Notes: a model not told the origin generated them from the sequence alone. A stretch of 64,000 nt of DNA from an uncultured Oscillospiraceae bacterium (GCA_947632175.1 CANROC010000016.1:1-64000); one strand, 5' to 3'; shown: positions 32,544 through 40,339, counted from the stretch's first letter. A program made the numbers and translations.

Positions 32544-33842
32544 GTGGAGATCGGGCGTGACGACTATCTGAATAAGCTGATCAGCCGGAAAGGCAACGGG
32601 CTGATTAAGATCATAACCGGGGTCCGCCGGTGCGGGAAGTCCTATTTGCTGAACACCATCTTTTACCGGCACCTGTTGGAGTGCGGTGTGCCGGAGGACC
32701 ACATCATCCGGTTCGCTTTTGACTCCGCCGACGACCTGTATCTGATCGGTGAGAGCCTCATCGACATGCGCAAGGCGGGCCGGGGCGCCGACCCGGAGCG
32801 ATTCATGGCCTACATCCGGAACAGAACGGCGGAGCAGGGGACATATTATCTTCTCCTGGACGAGGTGCAGATGATGGACTCCTTTGAAGCCGTTCTGAAT
32901 GGGTATCTGCGGCGGGACAATGTGGACGTCTTTGTGACCGGGAGCAACGCCAAATTCCTGTCCAGCGACATCATTACGGAGTTTGCCGGCCGGGGGGACG
33001 AGATCCATATGTACCCCCTGAGCTTTGCGGAGTTCATGACCGCTTACCCCGGCGACAGGTACGAGGGCCTGTCCCAGTATATGCTCTACGGCGGCATCCC
33101 GTTGGTGGTCCTGCGGGAGAGCCCTCAGGACAAGGCCGCCCTCTTAGAGAATCTGTTCAGTGAAATCTATATTCGTGACATCGTGGACCGCCACGGAGTC
33201 CGGAACAGGGGAGAGCTGGAGGACCTTTTGAACATCGTGTCCTCCGCCGTGGGGTCCCTGACCAATCCCGAGAAGCTGAAAAACACCTTCCACAGCGTCA
33301 AAAGGTCCCGTATCACCTCCGCTACCATCAAGAGGTATCTTGACTATTTCCAGGACTCCTTCCTGCTGGAGGCGGCACAGCGGTACGACATCAGAGGGAA
33401 GGCGTATATCGAGACCCCAAGGAAGTATTACTTCTCCGATTTGGGCCTCCGCAACGCGAGGCTTAACTTCCGGCAGTTCGAGCCCAACCATGCCATGGAG
33501 AACGTGCTGTACAACGAGCTGCGGATGCGAGGGTATCGGGTGGACGTGGGCGTAGTCCCAGTGGCGGAGAGGGACCGGCTGGGCCGGGTGACCCGGCGGC
33601 AGCTGGAGGTGGACTTCGTCTGCAACCTGGGCTCCGCCCGCGCCTACATTCAATCCGCCTGGTCCCTGCCGGATGAGGACAAGCGCGCCCAGGAGACGAG
33701 GCCTTTCGCCAAAATCGACGACTCCTTTAAGAAAGTCATTGTCACCCGCGACGTGGTCCCCGCCCAGTACGACGACCGGGGGATCCTGACGGTCAACGTC
33801 TACGACTTTCTGTTGGATCCCAACCTGCTGGCCGGGAGTTGA
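32544..33842 (+). CDS. AAA-family ATPase with DUF4143 domain (cargo)
   Basis: 432 residues. The Walker A is ITGVRRCGKSYLL (about residue 30), and the Walker B region is YYLLLDEVQMMDSFEAV. FVTGSNAKFLSSDI is the sensor-type motif. The C-terminal DUF4143 region includes ETPRKYYFSDLGLRNARLNF and a nuclease-like EVDFVC. These proteins are abundant in gut bacteria; their molecular role is unclear. The start is GTG 32544 with GAGGTGATTT upstream. It is divergent from the recombinase and is paralogous in architecture, not closely in sequence, to the ATPase at 36898. Confidence 0.85.
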   Translation: MEIGRDDYLNKLISRKGNGLIKIITGVRRCGKSYLLNTIFYRHLLECGVPEDHIIRFAFDSADDLYLIGESLIDMRKAGRGADPERFMAYIRNRTAEQGTYYLLLDEVQMMDSFEAVLNGYLRRDNVDVFVTGSNAKFLSSDIITEFAGRGDEIHMYPLSFAEFMTAYPGDRYEGLSQYMLYGGIPLVVLRESPQDKAALLENLFSEIYIRDIVDRHGVRNRGELEDLLNIVSSAVGSLTNPEKLKNTFHSVKRSRITSATIKRYLDYFQDSFLLEAAQRYDIRGKAYIETPRKYYFSDLGLRNARLNFRQFEPNHAMENVLYNELRMRGYRVDVGVVPVAERDRLGRVTRRQLEVDFVCNLGSARAYIQSAWSLPDEDKRAQETRPFAKIDDSFKKVIVTRDVVPAQYDDRGILTVNVYDFLLDPNLLAGS

Positions 33843-33849
33843 GGTACTC

Positions 33850-34059
33850 CTACGGCTCCCGCCCCGCCAGCGCCTTTTTGTTGTGGACCAGCAGTCCGGC
33901 GGTGAGCTCTGTCAGGTCCTCGGCGCCGGAACGGTATACCGCCGCCAGATACCCCCGCTCCCGGCACCGGACGTACAGCTCCCGGAGCCCCGCACCCTCC
34001 TCGCCGCCCCGCAGCCAGACCTCCACGATTTTTCTTTCCTCGCAAACCGTGATCTCCAA
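33850..34059 (-). CDS. Small conserved hypothetical protein (cargo)
   Basis: 69 residues from TTG 34059, preceded by GGGGGTG. The sequence YLAAVYRSGAEDLTELTAGL followed by LVHNKKALA resembles a group of short Firmicutes proteins with a YLVxVYxSGxxDLxxNTxxLLxHN pattern that I have seen near mobile genes. No function is known. It is convergent with the ATPase, 8 bases from its stop codon. Confidence 0.6.
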   Translation of the reverse strand: MEITVCEERKIVEVWLRGGEEGAGLRELYVRCRERGYLAAVYRSGAEDLTELTAGLLVHNKKALAGREP

Positions 34060-34298
34060 ACATCACACCCCCGCCGGTTATTTTTTCCACCGGCGGTGGC
34101 GCTTTATTCACACGGACCAGGTCTGCTGTCAGCGCAGGGTACCCTCAGAACCGGGCGTCCCGGTTGACTTTGCTCAATCGGATATCGGCTGTGGCTTTTT
34201 TGGGGAAAAATAGAGTTTTTTGTTTCCCTTTCCCGTCAGGTGTGATATAGTATCCTTTGCTGAACACATATTCTACATTTTTTTGCGGAGGCGGCTCG

Positions 34299-34787
34299 AT
34301 GACAGAGAAAGAATCGTTTATCCTCCAGCTGCGTGAAAAATACTCCACTTTTTTGATAAAAATAGCCAAAACCTACGAGGTTCCTCCGGACGACATAGAA
34401 GACCTTGTCCAGGATGTTTTTGAGATCGCGATCAGAAAAGCTGACATACTCATGACATATAAGGACGCCAAAGTGTGGCTGGGCAAAACGATGAGAAACT
34501 GCATCAGAAATTACCGGAGGCTTCACGCAAACAGATACACATTTTCTCTGGAGGACTACAGCGATTTCCCCGCGCCGGAGGGAGACGAGCCGCTTTCACA
34601 CTTCCTGCCGGCCCAGCTCTCCGACAGCGAGCAGCAAATTCTGATTTGGTACATCGAGCAGAGGCTCGACTACGAGGAAATGAGCAAAAGATTGGGCATA
34701 ACCGAAATATATTGCCGCGTAAAGGTAAGCCGGATCATCAAAAAATGCCGGAAGCTGATGAAAAATGATAAATCTTATTTTTCCTGA
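34299..34787 (+). CDS. ECF-like RNA polymerase sigma factor (cargo)
   Basis: 162 residues. Region 2 is visible as IEDLVQDVFEIAIRKADIL with VWLGKTMRNCIRNYRRLH. Region 4 is SDSEQQILIWYIEQRLDYEE followed by a helix-turn-helix (MSKRLGITEIYCRVKVSRII). ATG 34299 has GGAGG upstream; the open frame starts earlier. It is followed after 54 bases by a membrane DUF4367 gene, the common sigma/anti-sigma arrangement. It would let the element transcribe its own or host genes. Codon usage is more A+T-rich than the surrounding chromosome. Confidence 0.82.
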   Translation: MTEKESFILQLREKYSTFLIKIAKTYEVPPDDIEDLVQDVFEIAIRKADILMTYKDAKVWLGKTMRNCIRNYRRLHANRYTFSLEDYSDFPAPEGDEPLSHFLPAQLSDSEQQILIWYIEQRLDYEEMSKRLGITEIYCRVKVSRIIKKCRKLMKNDKSYFS

Positions 34788-34841
34788 TAACAATACCCTG
34801 TTGTCAACACACGTATATACTGAGGAGAAAGGAGTGAGCCC

Positions 34842-35687
34842 ATGGACGCTCATGTAGGTCCCGGCGAGAACATGTCAAATTGCCCTCACGATATGGACGA
34901 GCTGGCAAAAGAGCTGGACGCCATGTCTGTTGAAGATCTCAGGGAGGAGTTTGATATACTCCTGTCCGAGATGGATGAGAATTCCTCTTGCGGCGATTTG
35001 CTGGACTTGTACCTGGACGCCATTGCCCGCAAGGAGCCTCAGCCGCAGGATATGGATGCCCGGACGACGTATGAGCACTCCCTGAAGCGGATGAAAGCCA
35101 AGGGCAAGAGACGCCATGGTTCCCGTACTCTCGTGAAGGTGTGTATCGTCGCCGCGGTGATCGCCGCCCTCCTGGCGGCCTCCGTCATCGTGGCCTATGC
35201 CAAGGGGTTTGACCTGTTCAATCGGATCGCCCAGTGGACGGCGGAGGCTTTTGGACTTTCGCCGGATGGTACGCTGGTCAAGACTGGTACTGAACTCCCG
35301 CCACAGTTGCAGGGAATGAAGGAAGCAATGGAACAGTATGGCATCAGTTCTGCTCGTCTTCCCACCTATTGGCCGGAGGGATACGAGCAGTCACAGCTAT
35401 ATTCTTCAGATAGCCCAGAATCATACATAGTTTCAGGCGCGTTTGGAGAAGGCGGAACTCGCATTATTTTATCCTATATTCAGCACCTATCAGGAACGCC
35501 TAAGGACTCATTTAACATTGATGACCAATCGCTTGAAAACTATGAACATGACGGGATCAAATTCCACATCATGACAAATGATGGCGGTTTTCTTGCCGTT
35601 TGGGTTCAGGACACCGTTGAAGGAAGTTTATCAGGGGTAAACTCATACGAGGAACTTACCAAAATACTTGATTCGATTGGAGGCTGA
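34842..35687 (+). CDS. DUF4367 membrane protein, possible anti-sigma partner
   Basis: 281 residues with AAAGGAGTG upstream. The cytoplasmic N-terminus (residues 1-95) is acidic and helical (MDELAKELDAMSVEDLREEF). One membrane segment spans about 100-122 (VCIVAAVIAALLAASVIVAY). The external part (about 125-281) ends in a DUF4367-like fold (RIILSYIQHLSG; FHIMTNDGGFLAVWVQDTVE). Position directly behind a sigma factor and this topology suggest an anti-sigma or sensor role; the classic zinc-type anti-sigma motif is absent, so that is inference. Confidence 0.78.
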   Translation: MDAHVGPGENMSNCPHDMDELAKELDAMSVEDLREEFDILLSEMDENSSCGDLLDLYLDAIARKEPQPQDMDARTTYEHSLKRMKAKGKRRHGSRTLVKVCIVAAVIAALLAASVIVAYAKGFDLFNRIAQWTAEAFGLSPDGTLVKTGTELPPQLQGMKEAMEQYGISSARLPTYWPEGYEQSQLYSSDSPESYIVSGAFGEGGTRIILSYIQHLSGTPKDSFNIDDQSLENYEHDGIKFHIMTNDGGFLAVWVQDTVEGSLSGVNSYEELTKILDSIGG

Positions 35688-35692
35688 CATTT

Positions 35693-36127
35693 TTGAAAAA
35701 AAGCATAAAATACCTGGTCTTGATAGTCATGGTCGTTTCGGTTCTCAGCTCCTCCGTATTGGCAGCGGAACAGACCAACAAGTATATCAGGTCAGGTGGG
35801 GGCTATATCCACAGGTGGGGTCCCGGGGATATCTCCGTTGAATTTCATGTCATTGGGACAGACATTATGGACACAATTGGGGCGCATAGAGTCACCGTCT
35901 TCAAAATGAATGGTGATCTAATAGATAGCGGAAGTGATGAGCTTGTTGCGACATACTACTACGGAACATACCCCGGCTTGATGATCACCAACAGTGTCGC
36001 TTATTCCAATTCCATAAGGCTCCAGGTAGAGACCGGTCATCAGTATTATGCCGTGATGATCTATTATGCCACCCTTAACGGAGGCGGAGATGATATGGCA
36101 TTCTGCACCGACCCCGTCTGGGCATGA
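35693..36127 (+). CDS. Small secreted protein (cargo)
   Basis: 144 residues from TTG 35693 with GGAGG 9 bases upstream, 5 bases after the previous stop. The N-terminus MKKSIKYLVLIVMVVSVLSS then VLAAEQ is a signal peptide with a likely cleavage after VLA. The mature part is rich in Tyr, Gly and Ser with beta-strand alternation (YYYGTYPGLMITNSVAYSNS). I recognise no family. Coupling with the DUF4367 gene suggests it belongs to the same signalling unit. A terminator follows 17 bases on. Confidence 0.78.
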   Translation: MKKSIKYLVLIVMVVSVLSSSVLAAEQTNKYIRSGGGYIHRWGPGDISVEFHVIGTDIMDTIGAHRVTVFKMNGDLIDSGSDELVATYYYGTYPGLMITNSVAYSNSIRLQVETGHQYYAVMIYYATLNGGGDDMAFCTDPVWA

Positions 36128-36144
36128 CCCCCTCACAATGAAAG

Positions 36145-36179
36145 AAGACCGAGAGGCCGCGCCTCCCGGTCTTTTCTTG
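36145..36179 (+). terminator. Terminator of the sigma-factor operon
   Basis: Stem AAGACCGAGAGGC / GCCTCCCGGTCTT with one mismatch and a 3-base loop, then TTCTTGT. Confidence 0.8.
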
Positions 36180-36227
36180 TGTATCGTACCAATTTACTTA
36201 AATACAGATATAAGGAGAACATACATC

Positions 36228-36746
36228 ATGAAAAAACAGAATCACATCGTGTCGCTCATAACAAACAAAAAGTTTAAGGAGTCCCAGCCAGAATCTCTTT
36301 CCGGCCGCGAGGACCTCGACGCGGACACCATCGAGCTTCTGGCACAGGGCATGAGGATGACCCCCTTGCAAATGGCGTCCGGGGGAGCCGCGCCCGTCGA
36401 GACCGCCTTCGCTCTCATCAGCGGCATGGTGGATTGTCTGCACCCGGCGACACAGCGTTCCGCCAGGCTCCTCTTGGAGGAGCTGCGCCAGCTCTTTCAG
36501 GAGTCTGAGGAGCTCTACGCCCAGCGCGCCTGCTGGCAGTACGCCGTCACGGAGCCTTGTCCCTCCCGCTACGCCCTCAAGGTGGCGGAGCGGACGGGCA
36601 GAGGCTGGCTGATCACCCCCGTGGAATCCCAGCCCTTCACCAACGACCGCGCCGTCGCCGAATCCGCCGCCGAGCTCTTCACCCGCTGCGCCCTCTCGCC
36701 CATCCACCTGGACGAGGCCCTCAAGGACTTCCTGACCACACTCTGA
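36228..36746 (+). CDS. Conserved hypothetical protein (DUF6514-like)
   Basis: 172 residues from ATG 36228 with AAGGAGAA upstream. The C-terminal 65 residues (YAVTEPCPSRYALKVAERTG, then WLITPVESQPFTNDRAVAES) match my recollection of a family in Oscillospiraceae whose members end in a region around SPIHLDEALKDFL. Function unknown. Base composition here is GC-rich like the host, unlike the A+T-rich genes just before it, so it may have entered the element from a related genome. A terminator follows. Confidence 0.7.
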   Translation: MKKQNHIVSLITNKKFKESQPESLSGREDLDADTIELLAQGMRMTPLQMASGGAAPVETAFALISGMVDCLHPATQRSARLLLEELRQLFQESEELYAQRACWQYAVTEPCPSRYALKVAERTGRGWLITPVESQPFTNDRAVAESAAELFTRCALSPIHLDEALKDFLTTL

Positions 36747-36771
36747 TTCCCCCGCCCCCGTCGGCCCCTCC

Positions 36772-36791
36772 AAGCCCCGGGGGCTTTTTTT
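36772..36791 (+). terminator. Terminator after 36228-36746
   Basis: AAGCCCC / GGGGCTT stem followed by TTTTTTT. Confidence 0.7.
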
Positions 36792-36804
36792 GCCGCAAAA
36801 AATC

Positions 36805-36875
36805 AATCTTTGTCAACAAAGATTGCAACTATACTTATAATATTTGTTGACAAAGATGAAAGTTTCGGCTATAAT
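36805..36875 (+). promoter_or_regulatory. Strong promoter with two palindromic operator-like sites
   Basis: A perfect 20-bp palindrome AATCTTTGTCAACAAAGATT lies at 36805-36824. A second, 3-mismatch copy (ATATTTGTTGACAAAGAT, 36840-36857) contains the -35. The promoter is TTGACA (36847-36852), 17 bases, TATAAT (36870-36875). A repressor bound at both sites would block RNA polymerase directly. Confidence 0.75.
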
Positions 36876-36897
36876 AGCTGCAAAGGGAGGGTACAGC

Positions 36898-38346
36898 ATG
36901 GCTATTATCAATAAAGAAAGCATCCTCAAGGTGCTGACATCTTTTAACCCGTGGTGGAAGACAGGGACGATCAATCCGAAGCTCTCAAAGACATATAAGA
37001 GATTCGCGTTTTACGAGGCCATGAAGCGGCTCATGCGGGAGGATATTCGCCGGACCGTTATCCTGACAGGAACACGCCGGGTGGGAAAGACTACGATCCA
37101 ATATCAAATGATCGAAGAGCTGCTCAAAAGGGGCGTTCCTCCGCAGAAGATCGTTTTTATCTCCATGGATCACCCCATGCTGAAGCTCAGCGGATTTAAT
37201 GATATTTTGGAGTGCTACCACGAGAATATTTACCCCGAACAGGATGTCTACTACTTTTTTGACGAGGTGCAGTACGCCCAGGATTGGGACAAATGGCTCA
37301 AAACGATCTATGATACACAGCCGGACACAAGGGTCGTCGCTACGGGCTCGGCAAGTCCCGCGCTGATAAAGGGCAATCAGGAAAGCGGCGCCGGCCGTTG
37401 GTCTACGATCCAGGTCCCCACAATGTCCTTTTATGAGTACTGCGAGCTTCTTGACGTGGACAGGCCCGTACTTCCAAAGGATCTGAAAATAACGCCGCTG
37501 CTCTATAAGACCCAGCAGGAGCGCACGAGCATCATGCTCCAGCTGTCCAAGGTGCAAAATCATTTCAACCGCTATTTGCAGGTGGGTGGCTTCCCTGAGC
37601 TGGCGTTGGCCGACAGCGACGTGATGGCGCAGCAGATCATGCGGGAGGACGTGGTGGATAAGGTCCTGAAAAGGGACCTCCCGTCCCTCTATAACATCAG
37701 AAATGCCACGGAATTGGAGCGGATATTTTTATACCTCTGCAACGTCTCGTCGGAGGTCGTCTCCGTTGACGCCATAGCAAGAGAGCTGAGCGGCGTGTCC
37801 CGCCCGACCGTAGAGAACTATATCCAATATTTAGAGAGCGCCAATCTCATCTACCAAAGCTGGCCGGTCAATATGGCGGGGAAAAAGGTCCTGAAAGCGA
37901 GCCCCAAGATTTACATCGCGGACGCCGCCATCAGGAACGCCGTTTTGATGGATGATTCATTGCTCACCGACCCTGTTGAGATGGGAAAGATCGTAGAAAC
38001 CGCCGTATATAAGCATGTGGCGGCATTTTACTACCAACAGGCGACCTCTGTCGGCTATTACCGAGGCGGCAGAAAGGGGAAAGAGGTCGATATAGTCGTA
38101 GAGTACACGAATAAAAAGAATATTTTGATAGAGGTCAAATATCGCGAAAACGCCCCCATCGCCGACGACGATGCCATCTCCGAGCTGTGCGGCGAGGCCG
38201 CGGCGTCCATCGTCGTGACAAAAAACGCAAACGACTTCGGCATCCACAACACAAAAGCAGGCAAGGACCTGATCCGCATCCCCGCCTTCGCCTTCCTGTA
38301 TCTCTTGGGCCACGCGGAAAAACACGGGTATCGGGGGATGGAGTAA
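36898..38346 (+). CDS. AAA-family ATPase with DUF4143 domain (cargo)
   Basis: 482 residues from ATG 36898, downstream of the promoter, with AAAGGGAGG upstream. Walker A is LTGTRRVGKTTIQYQMI (about residue 56). The Walker B region is VYYFFDEVQYAQDWDKWL. RVVATGSASPALI follows. The helix-turn-helix VDAIARELSGVSRPTVENYI near residue 300 and the C-terminal nuclease-like EVDIVVEYTNKKNILIEVKY fit DUF4143-type ATPases. It is the last gene before the right attachment core. The two operator-like palindromes suggest tight repression, perhaps by a product not visible here. Confidence 0.87.
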   Translation: MAIINKESILKVLTSFNPWWKTGTINPKLSKTYKRFAFYEAMKRLMREDIRRTVILTGTRRVGKTTIQYQMIEELLKRGVPPQKIVFISMDHPMLKLSGFNDILECYHENIYPEQDVYYFFDEVQYAQDWDKWLKTIYDTQPDTRVVATGSASPALIKGNQESGAGRWSTIQVPTMSFYEYCELLDVDRPVLPKDLKITPLLYKTQQERTSIMLQLSKVQNHFNRYLQVGGFPELALADSDVMAQQIMREDVVDKVLKRDLPSLYNIRNATELERIFLYLCNVSSEVVSVDAIARELSGVSRPTVENYIQYLESANLIYQSWPVNMAGKKVLKASPKIYIADAAIRNAVLMDDSLLTDPVEMGKIVETAVYKHVAAFYYQQATSVGYYRGGRKGKEVDIVVEYTNKKNILIEVKYRENAPIADDDAISELCGEAAASIVVTKNANDFGIHNTKAGKDLIRIPAFAFLYLLGHAEKHGYRGME

Positions 38347-38476
38347 ACCGCGGTTCGTTATTTCTTAATGCCCGGCAACGTTCGCGCGCCCCTTTGCACT
38401 GCCGGATAAACCGTTCAGAGGCCGGCTTCGCGTCCTCCCTCTTCGGGCGCGTTATGTCATTGCCATAGCATATGTA

Positions 38477-38653
38477 CTATTCCGCCCCCAGCCTCTCCGC
38501 CAATCCCATCATCGCGAGGCAAAAGCGCTCCCACCGTGTCAATGCTGTCAGTGACGGGTCGCCGTCGCGGATGCGCAGGGTGCGGCGGATCTCCTTGGGG
38601 ATGACGACCCTACCCAGGTCGTCGATCCTGCGAACGATTCCAGTTGCCTTCAT
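38477..38653 (-). pseudogene. spoVT: SpoVT 5' fragment with foreign 25-residue tail
   Basis: 58 codons. Residues 1-33 (MKATGIVRRIDDLGRVVIPK, then EIRRTLRIRDGDP) match the start of SpoVT, the forespore AbrB-type regulator, essentially identically to what I recall for B. subtilis. After the Pro codon the frame enters the element and reads SLTALTRWERF...LGAE before a stop. The missing half of the AbrB fold (LEIYTEKDGEVIFKKYSP) is at 30170-30610. AGGAGG precedes the ATG, and a SigG-like promoter lies upstream. As it stands the fragment cannot form the AbrB swapped-hairpin dimer. The foreign tail is best read as the recombinase's own native C-terminus. Confidence 0.93.
38556..38568 (+). repeat. 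attachment core, right (spoVT 5' junction)
   Basis: GGGTCGCCGTCGC on the plus strand, encoding (minus strand) the Gly-Asp-Pro of SpoVT. Identical to 30612-30624. Confidence 0.9.
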
Positions 38654-38690
38654 ATGAAGTCCTCCTGTCTCTATTTGTATCGACAGGAAT

Positions 38691-38720
38691 TAGTATCCGC
38701 CGATTCCCCGCCAATATGCA
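38691..38720 (-). promoter_or_regulatory. SigG/SigF-like forespore promoter of spoVT
   Basis: Minus strand TGCATA, 17-base spacer, GATACTA, about 38 bases upstream of the spoVT ATG. Known SigG promoters have TGnATA and CATACTA-type boxes, so 11-12 positions agree. SpoVT is forespore-expressed in B. subtilis, which fits. Confidence 0.55.
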
Positions 38721-38818
38721 CCTGCCTCAATTTGCCAAAGCGGCGGTCTTTTTCATTCGCCATTATCATTCATGCGCCGCGTTGCGGCGCATAAGATCGA
38801 GAACGCGCGGACCCGCTC

Positions 38819-39370
38819 CTACTGATCCAGCTGCGAATACGGGATAAACGCCCCCGGCTTGCCGTCGTCCTCACGGAGGATCTTCTGCATGTAGACGATG
38901 TCCACCCAGCGGCCCAGCTTGTAGGCGCACTTGGTGAACCGGGCCACGCGCTCAAAGTCCAGGCACGAGTGGAACTTGACGCTCTCCCGGTTGGGGCGGG
39001 AGATGCAGGCGGCCATGCTGGCCACGTTCTGGCGGCGCAAAATTTCCTCCAGCATGGTATAGAGCGTCCGGCCGATGCTGCGCCGGTGCATGTCCGGGCG
39101 GACGTAGACGCTGACCTCGGCGCTCCAGATGTACGCCGCCCGCTCCCGGAAAGGCCCGGCGTAGGCGTAGCCCACCACCTCGCCGCCGGCTTCCGCCACC
39201 AGGTACGGGTAGTTCACGAGCGTCCTGCGGATGCGCTCCTGAAACTCCTCCACCGTGGGTACCGTGTACTCAAAGGTGACGGTGGTGTGCTCCACGAAGG
39301 GGGCGTAGATCTTCAAAATCTGCTCCGCGTCCTCCGGGCGGGCAACGCGGTAGGTGATCTCTTCCGGCAT
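38819..39370 (-). CDS. GNAT N-acetyltransferase (phosphinothricin acetyltransferase-like)
   Basis: 183 residues. It opens with YRVARPEDAEQILKIYAPFV. The acetyl-CoA motif region is VSVYVRPDMHRRSIGRTLYT (Q/RxxGxG/A-like), and FHSCLDFERVARF follows near the end. EFQERIRRTLVNYPYLVAEA and YIWSAEVSVYV are typical of the Pat/MddA subgroup that acetylates methionine sulfoximine or sulfone-like amino-acid analogues. Start at ATG 39370 with AGGGA upstream. It precedes spoVT on the same strand. Confidence 0.85.
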   Translation of the reverse strand: MPEEITYRVARPEDAEQILKIYAPFVEHTTVTFEYTVPTVEEFQERIRRTLVNYPYLVAEAGGEVVGYAYAGPFRERAAYIWSAEVSVYVRPDMHRRSIGRTLYTMLEEILRRQNVASMAACISRPNRESVKFHSCLDFERVARFTKCAYKLGRWVDIVYMQKILREDDGKPGAFIPYSQLDQ

Positions 39371-39474
39371 GGCTGTCCCTCTACGATCGTATTTTTGATA
39401 AGTATACCTGAAAAAAATCAGGAGAAAAAGCGCCAATTCCCATAAAGTCTCTTGCCGAGGGAAGTAAAATTTTG

Positions 39475-39503
39475 TTGACTTGCCGAGGAAGTGCCGTTAT
39501 ACT
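39475..39503 (+). promoter_or_regulatory. Promoter of 39547-40339
   Basis: TTGACT, 17-base spacer, TATACT. Confidence 0.75.
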
Positions 39504-39546
39504 AGAGGTTATCAAAGCGTTGACCGGCCGGCAGGGAGGTGGCGAC

Positions 39547-39903
39547 ATGCGCGTGATCCGGTTTTTTGAGATCCTGGTGGCTTTCGTGCTCATGCTCATC
39601 TTCGCCGCGGCCCTGGTGGGCGGGGTCTTCCGCTGGCCCTTTTTCATCCTGGCCGCCGTGGCGCTGGGGCTGTACCTCGTGTGGGAATATGTGTGCCTCC
39701 GGTGCCCCTGGTGCGGGTCCGTCATGGAGCCCAGCCGGCTCCTGAGGGGCCTTCGGCGGGCCTGCCACTGTCCCTCCTGCGGGCATGAGATCACCGTCGT
39801 CTGGCGGGTGAACAAGCGCGTCCCCGAGCACGGTCCGGACGGCGCCGAGGACGCGGAGGCTGAAACGCCCACTCCCGCGCCGGAGACAAAAACAAATTTA
39901 TAA
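39547..39903 (+). CDS. Hypothetical membrane protein with zinc-ribbon-like Cys pairs
   Basis: 118 residues from ATG 39547, with GGGAGG upstream. Two adjacent hydrophobic segments (about 5-28 and 30-48) are followed by CLRCPWCGS and, 20 residues later, CHCPSCGHE. That gives CxxC pairs able to bind zinc on the cytoplasmic side. The C-terminal 30 residues are acidic and Pro/Thr-rich. No family recognised. It is 16 bases upstream of the HIT-family gene and probably cotranscribed. Confidence 0.75.
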   Translation: MRVIRFFEILVAFVLMLIFAAALVGGVFRWPFFILAAVALGLYLVWEYVCLRCPWCGSVMEPSRLLRGLRRACHCPSCGHEITVVWRVNKRVPEHGPDGAEDAEAETPTPAPETKTNL

Positions 39904-39919
39904 GAAAGGGAGCATCACC

Positions 39920-40339
39920 ATGAAGGATCCAACCTGCGGCTACTGCGTCGGAGGCGCGCCCCTGGCGGCTTTCGGCATCAAGATCTGCGACCTCACCGTC
40001 TCCCAGCTCATCCTCTTCAAGGAGCAGTCCCACCCCGGCCGGTGCATCGTGGCCTATAAGGACCACGTCAGCGAGATTGTGAACATCTCAGACGCCGAGC
40101 GGGACGCTTTCTTCGCCGATGTGGACCGCGCCGCGAAGGCCATCCACGCCGCCTTCCACCCCGACAAGCTCAACTACGGCGCCTACGGCGACACCGGCTG
40201 CCACCTCCACATGCACCTGGTCCCCAAGTATAAGGACGGCTTTGAGTGGGGCGGCACTTTTGCCATGAACCCCGGCCAGACTTTCCTCACCGACGAGGAA
40301 TACGCCGAAATGATCGAGAAGATCAAAGCCAATCTCTGA
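39920..40339 (+). CDS. HIT-family nucleotide-binding hydrolase
   Basis: 139 residues. The histidine triad is GCHLHMHLVPKY (about residues 93-104), where the central His attacks the alpha-phosphate of nucleotide substrates. The N-terminal CGYCVG is reminiscent of zinc-binding HIT members, and PGRCIVAYKDHVSEI is the usual strand before the triad. Substrates of bacterial HIT proteins include adenosine 5'-phosphoramidates and dinucleoside polyphosphates. A terminator follows. Confidence 0.9.
   Translation: MKDPTCGYCVGGAPLAAFGIKICDLTVSQLILFKEQSHPGRCIVAYKDHVSEIVNISDAERDAFFADVDRAAKAIHAAFHPDKLNYGAYGDTGCHLHMHLVPKYKDGFEWGGTFAMNPGQTFLTDEEYAEMIEKIKANL

Larger units (their letters stand above)
30612..38568. 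mobile_element. 7.94-kb skin-like serine-recombinase element interrupting spoVT
   Basis: It is bounded by a 13-bp direct repeat (30612-30624 and 38556-38568). spoVT is cut within codons for Gly-Asp-Pro: the 5' third is at 38653-38556 and the 3' two thirds at 30610-30170, same strand and phase. Joining them at the repeat gives an uninterrupted 179-residue SpoVT. The element carries its serine recombinase at one end and seven further genes: two DUF4143 ATPases, a small unknown protein, an ECF-like sigma factor, a DUF4367 protein, a secreted protein and a helical unknown protein. There is no phage structural or conjugation gene. Its middle (34200-36130) is visibly richer in A+T than the flanks. 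Confidence 0.92.

Noticed and set aside
38472-38657. 61-codon plus-strand frame opposite the spoVT fragment
   Set aside because: It is the complement of the clearly recognisable SpoVT N-terminus and has no ribosome binding site.
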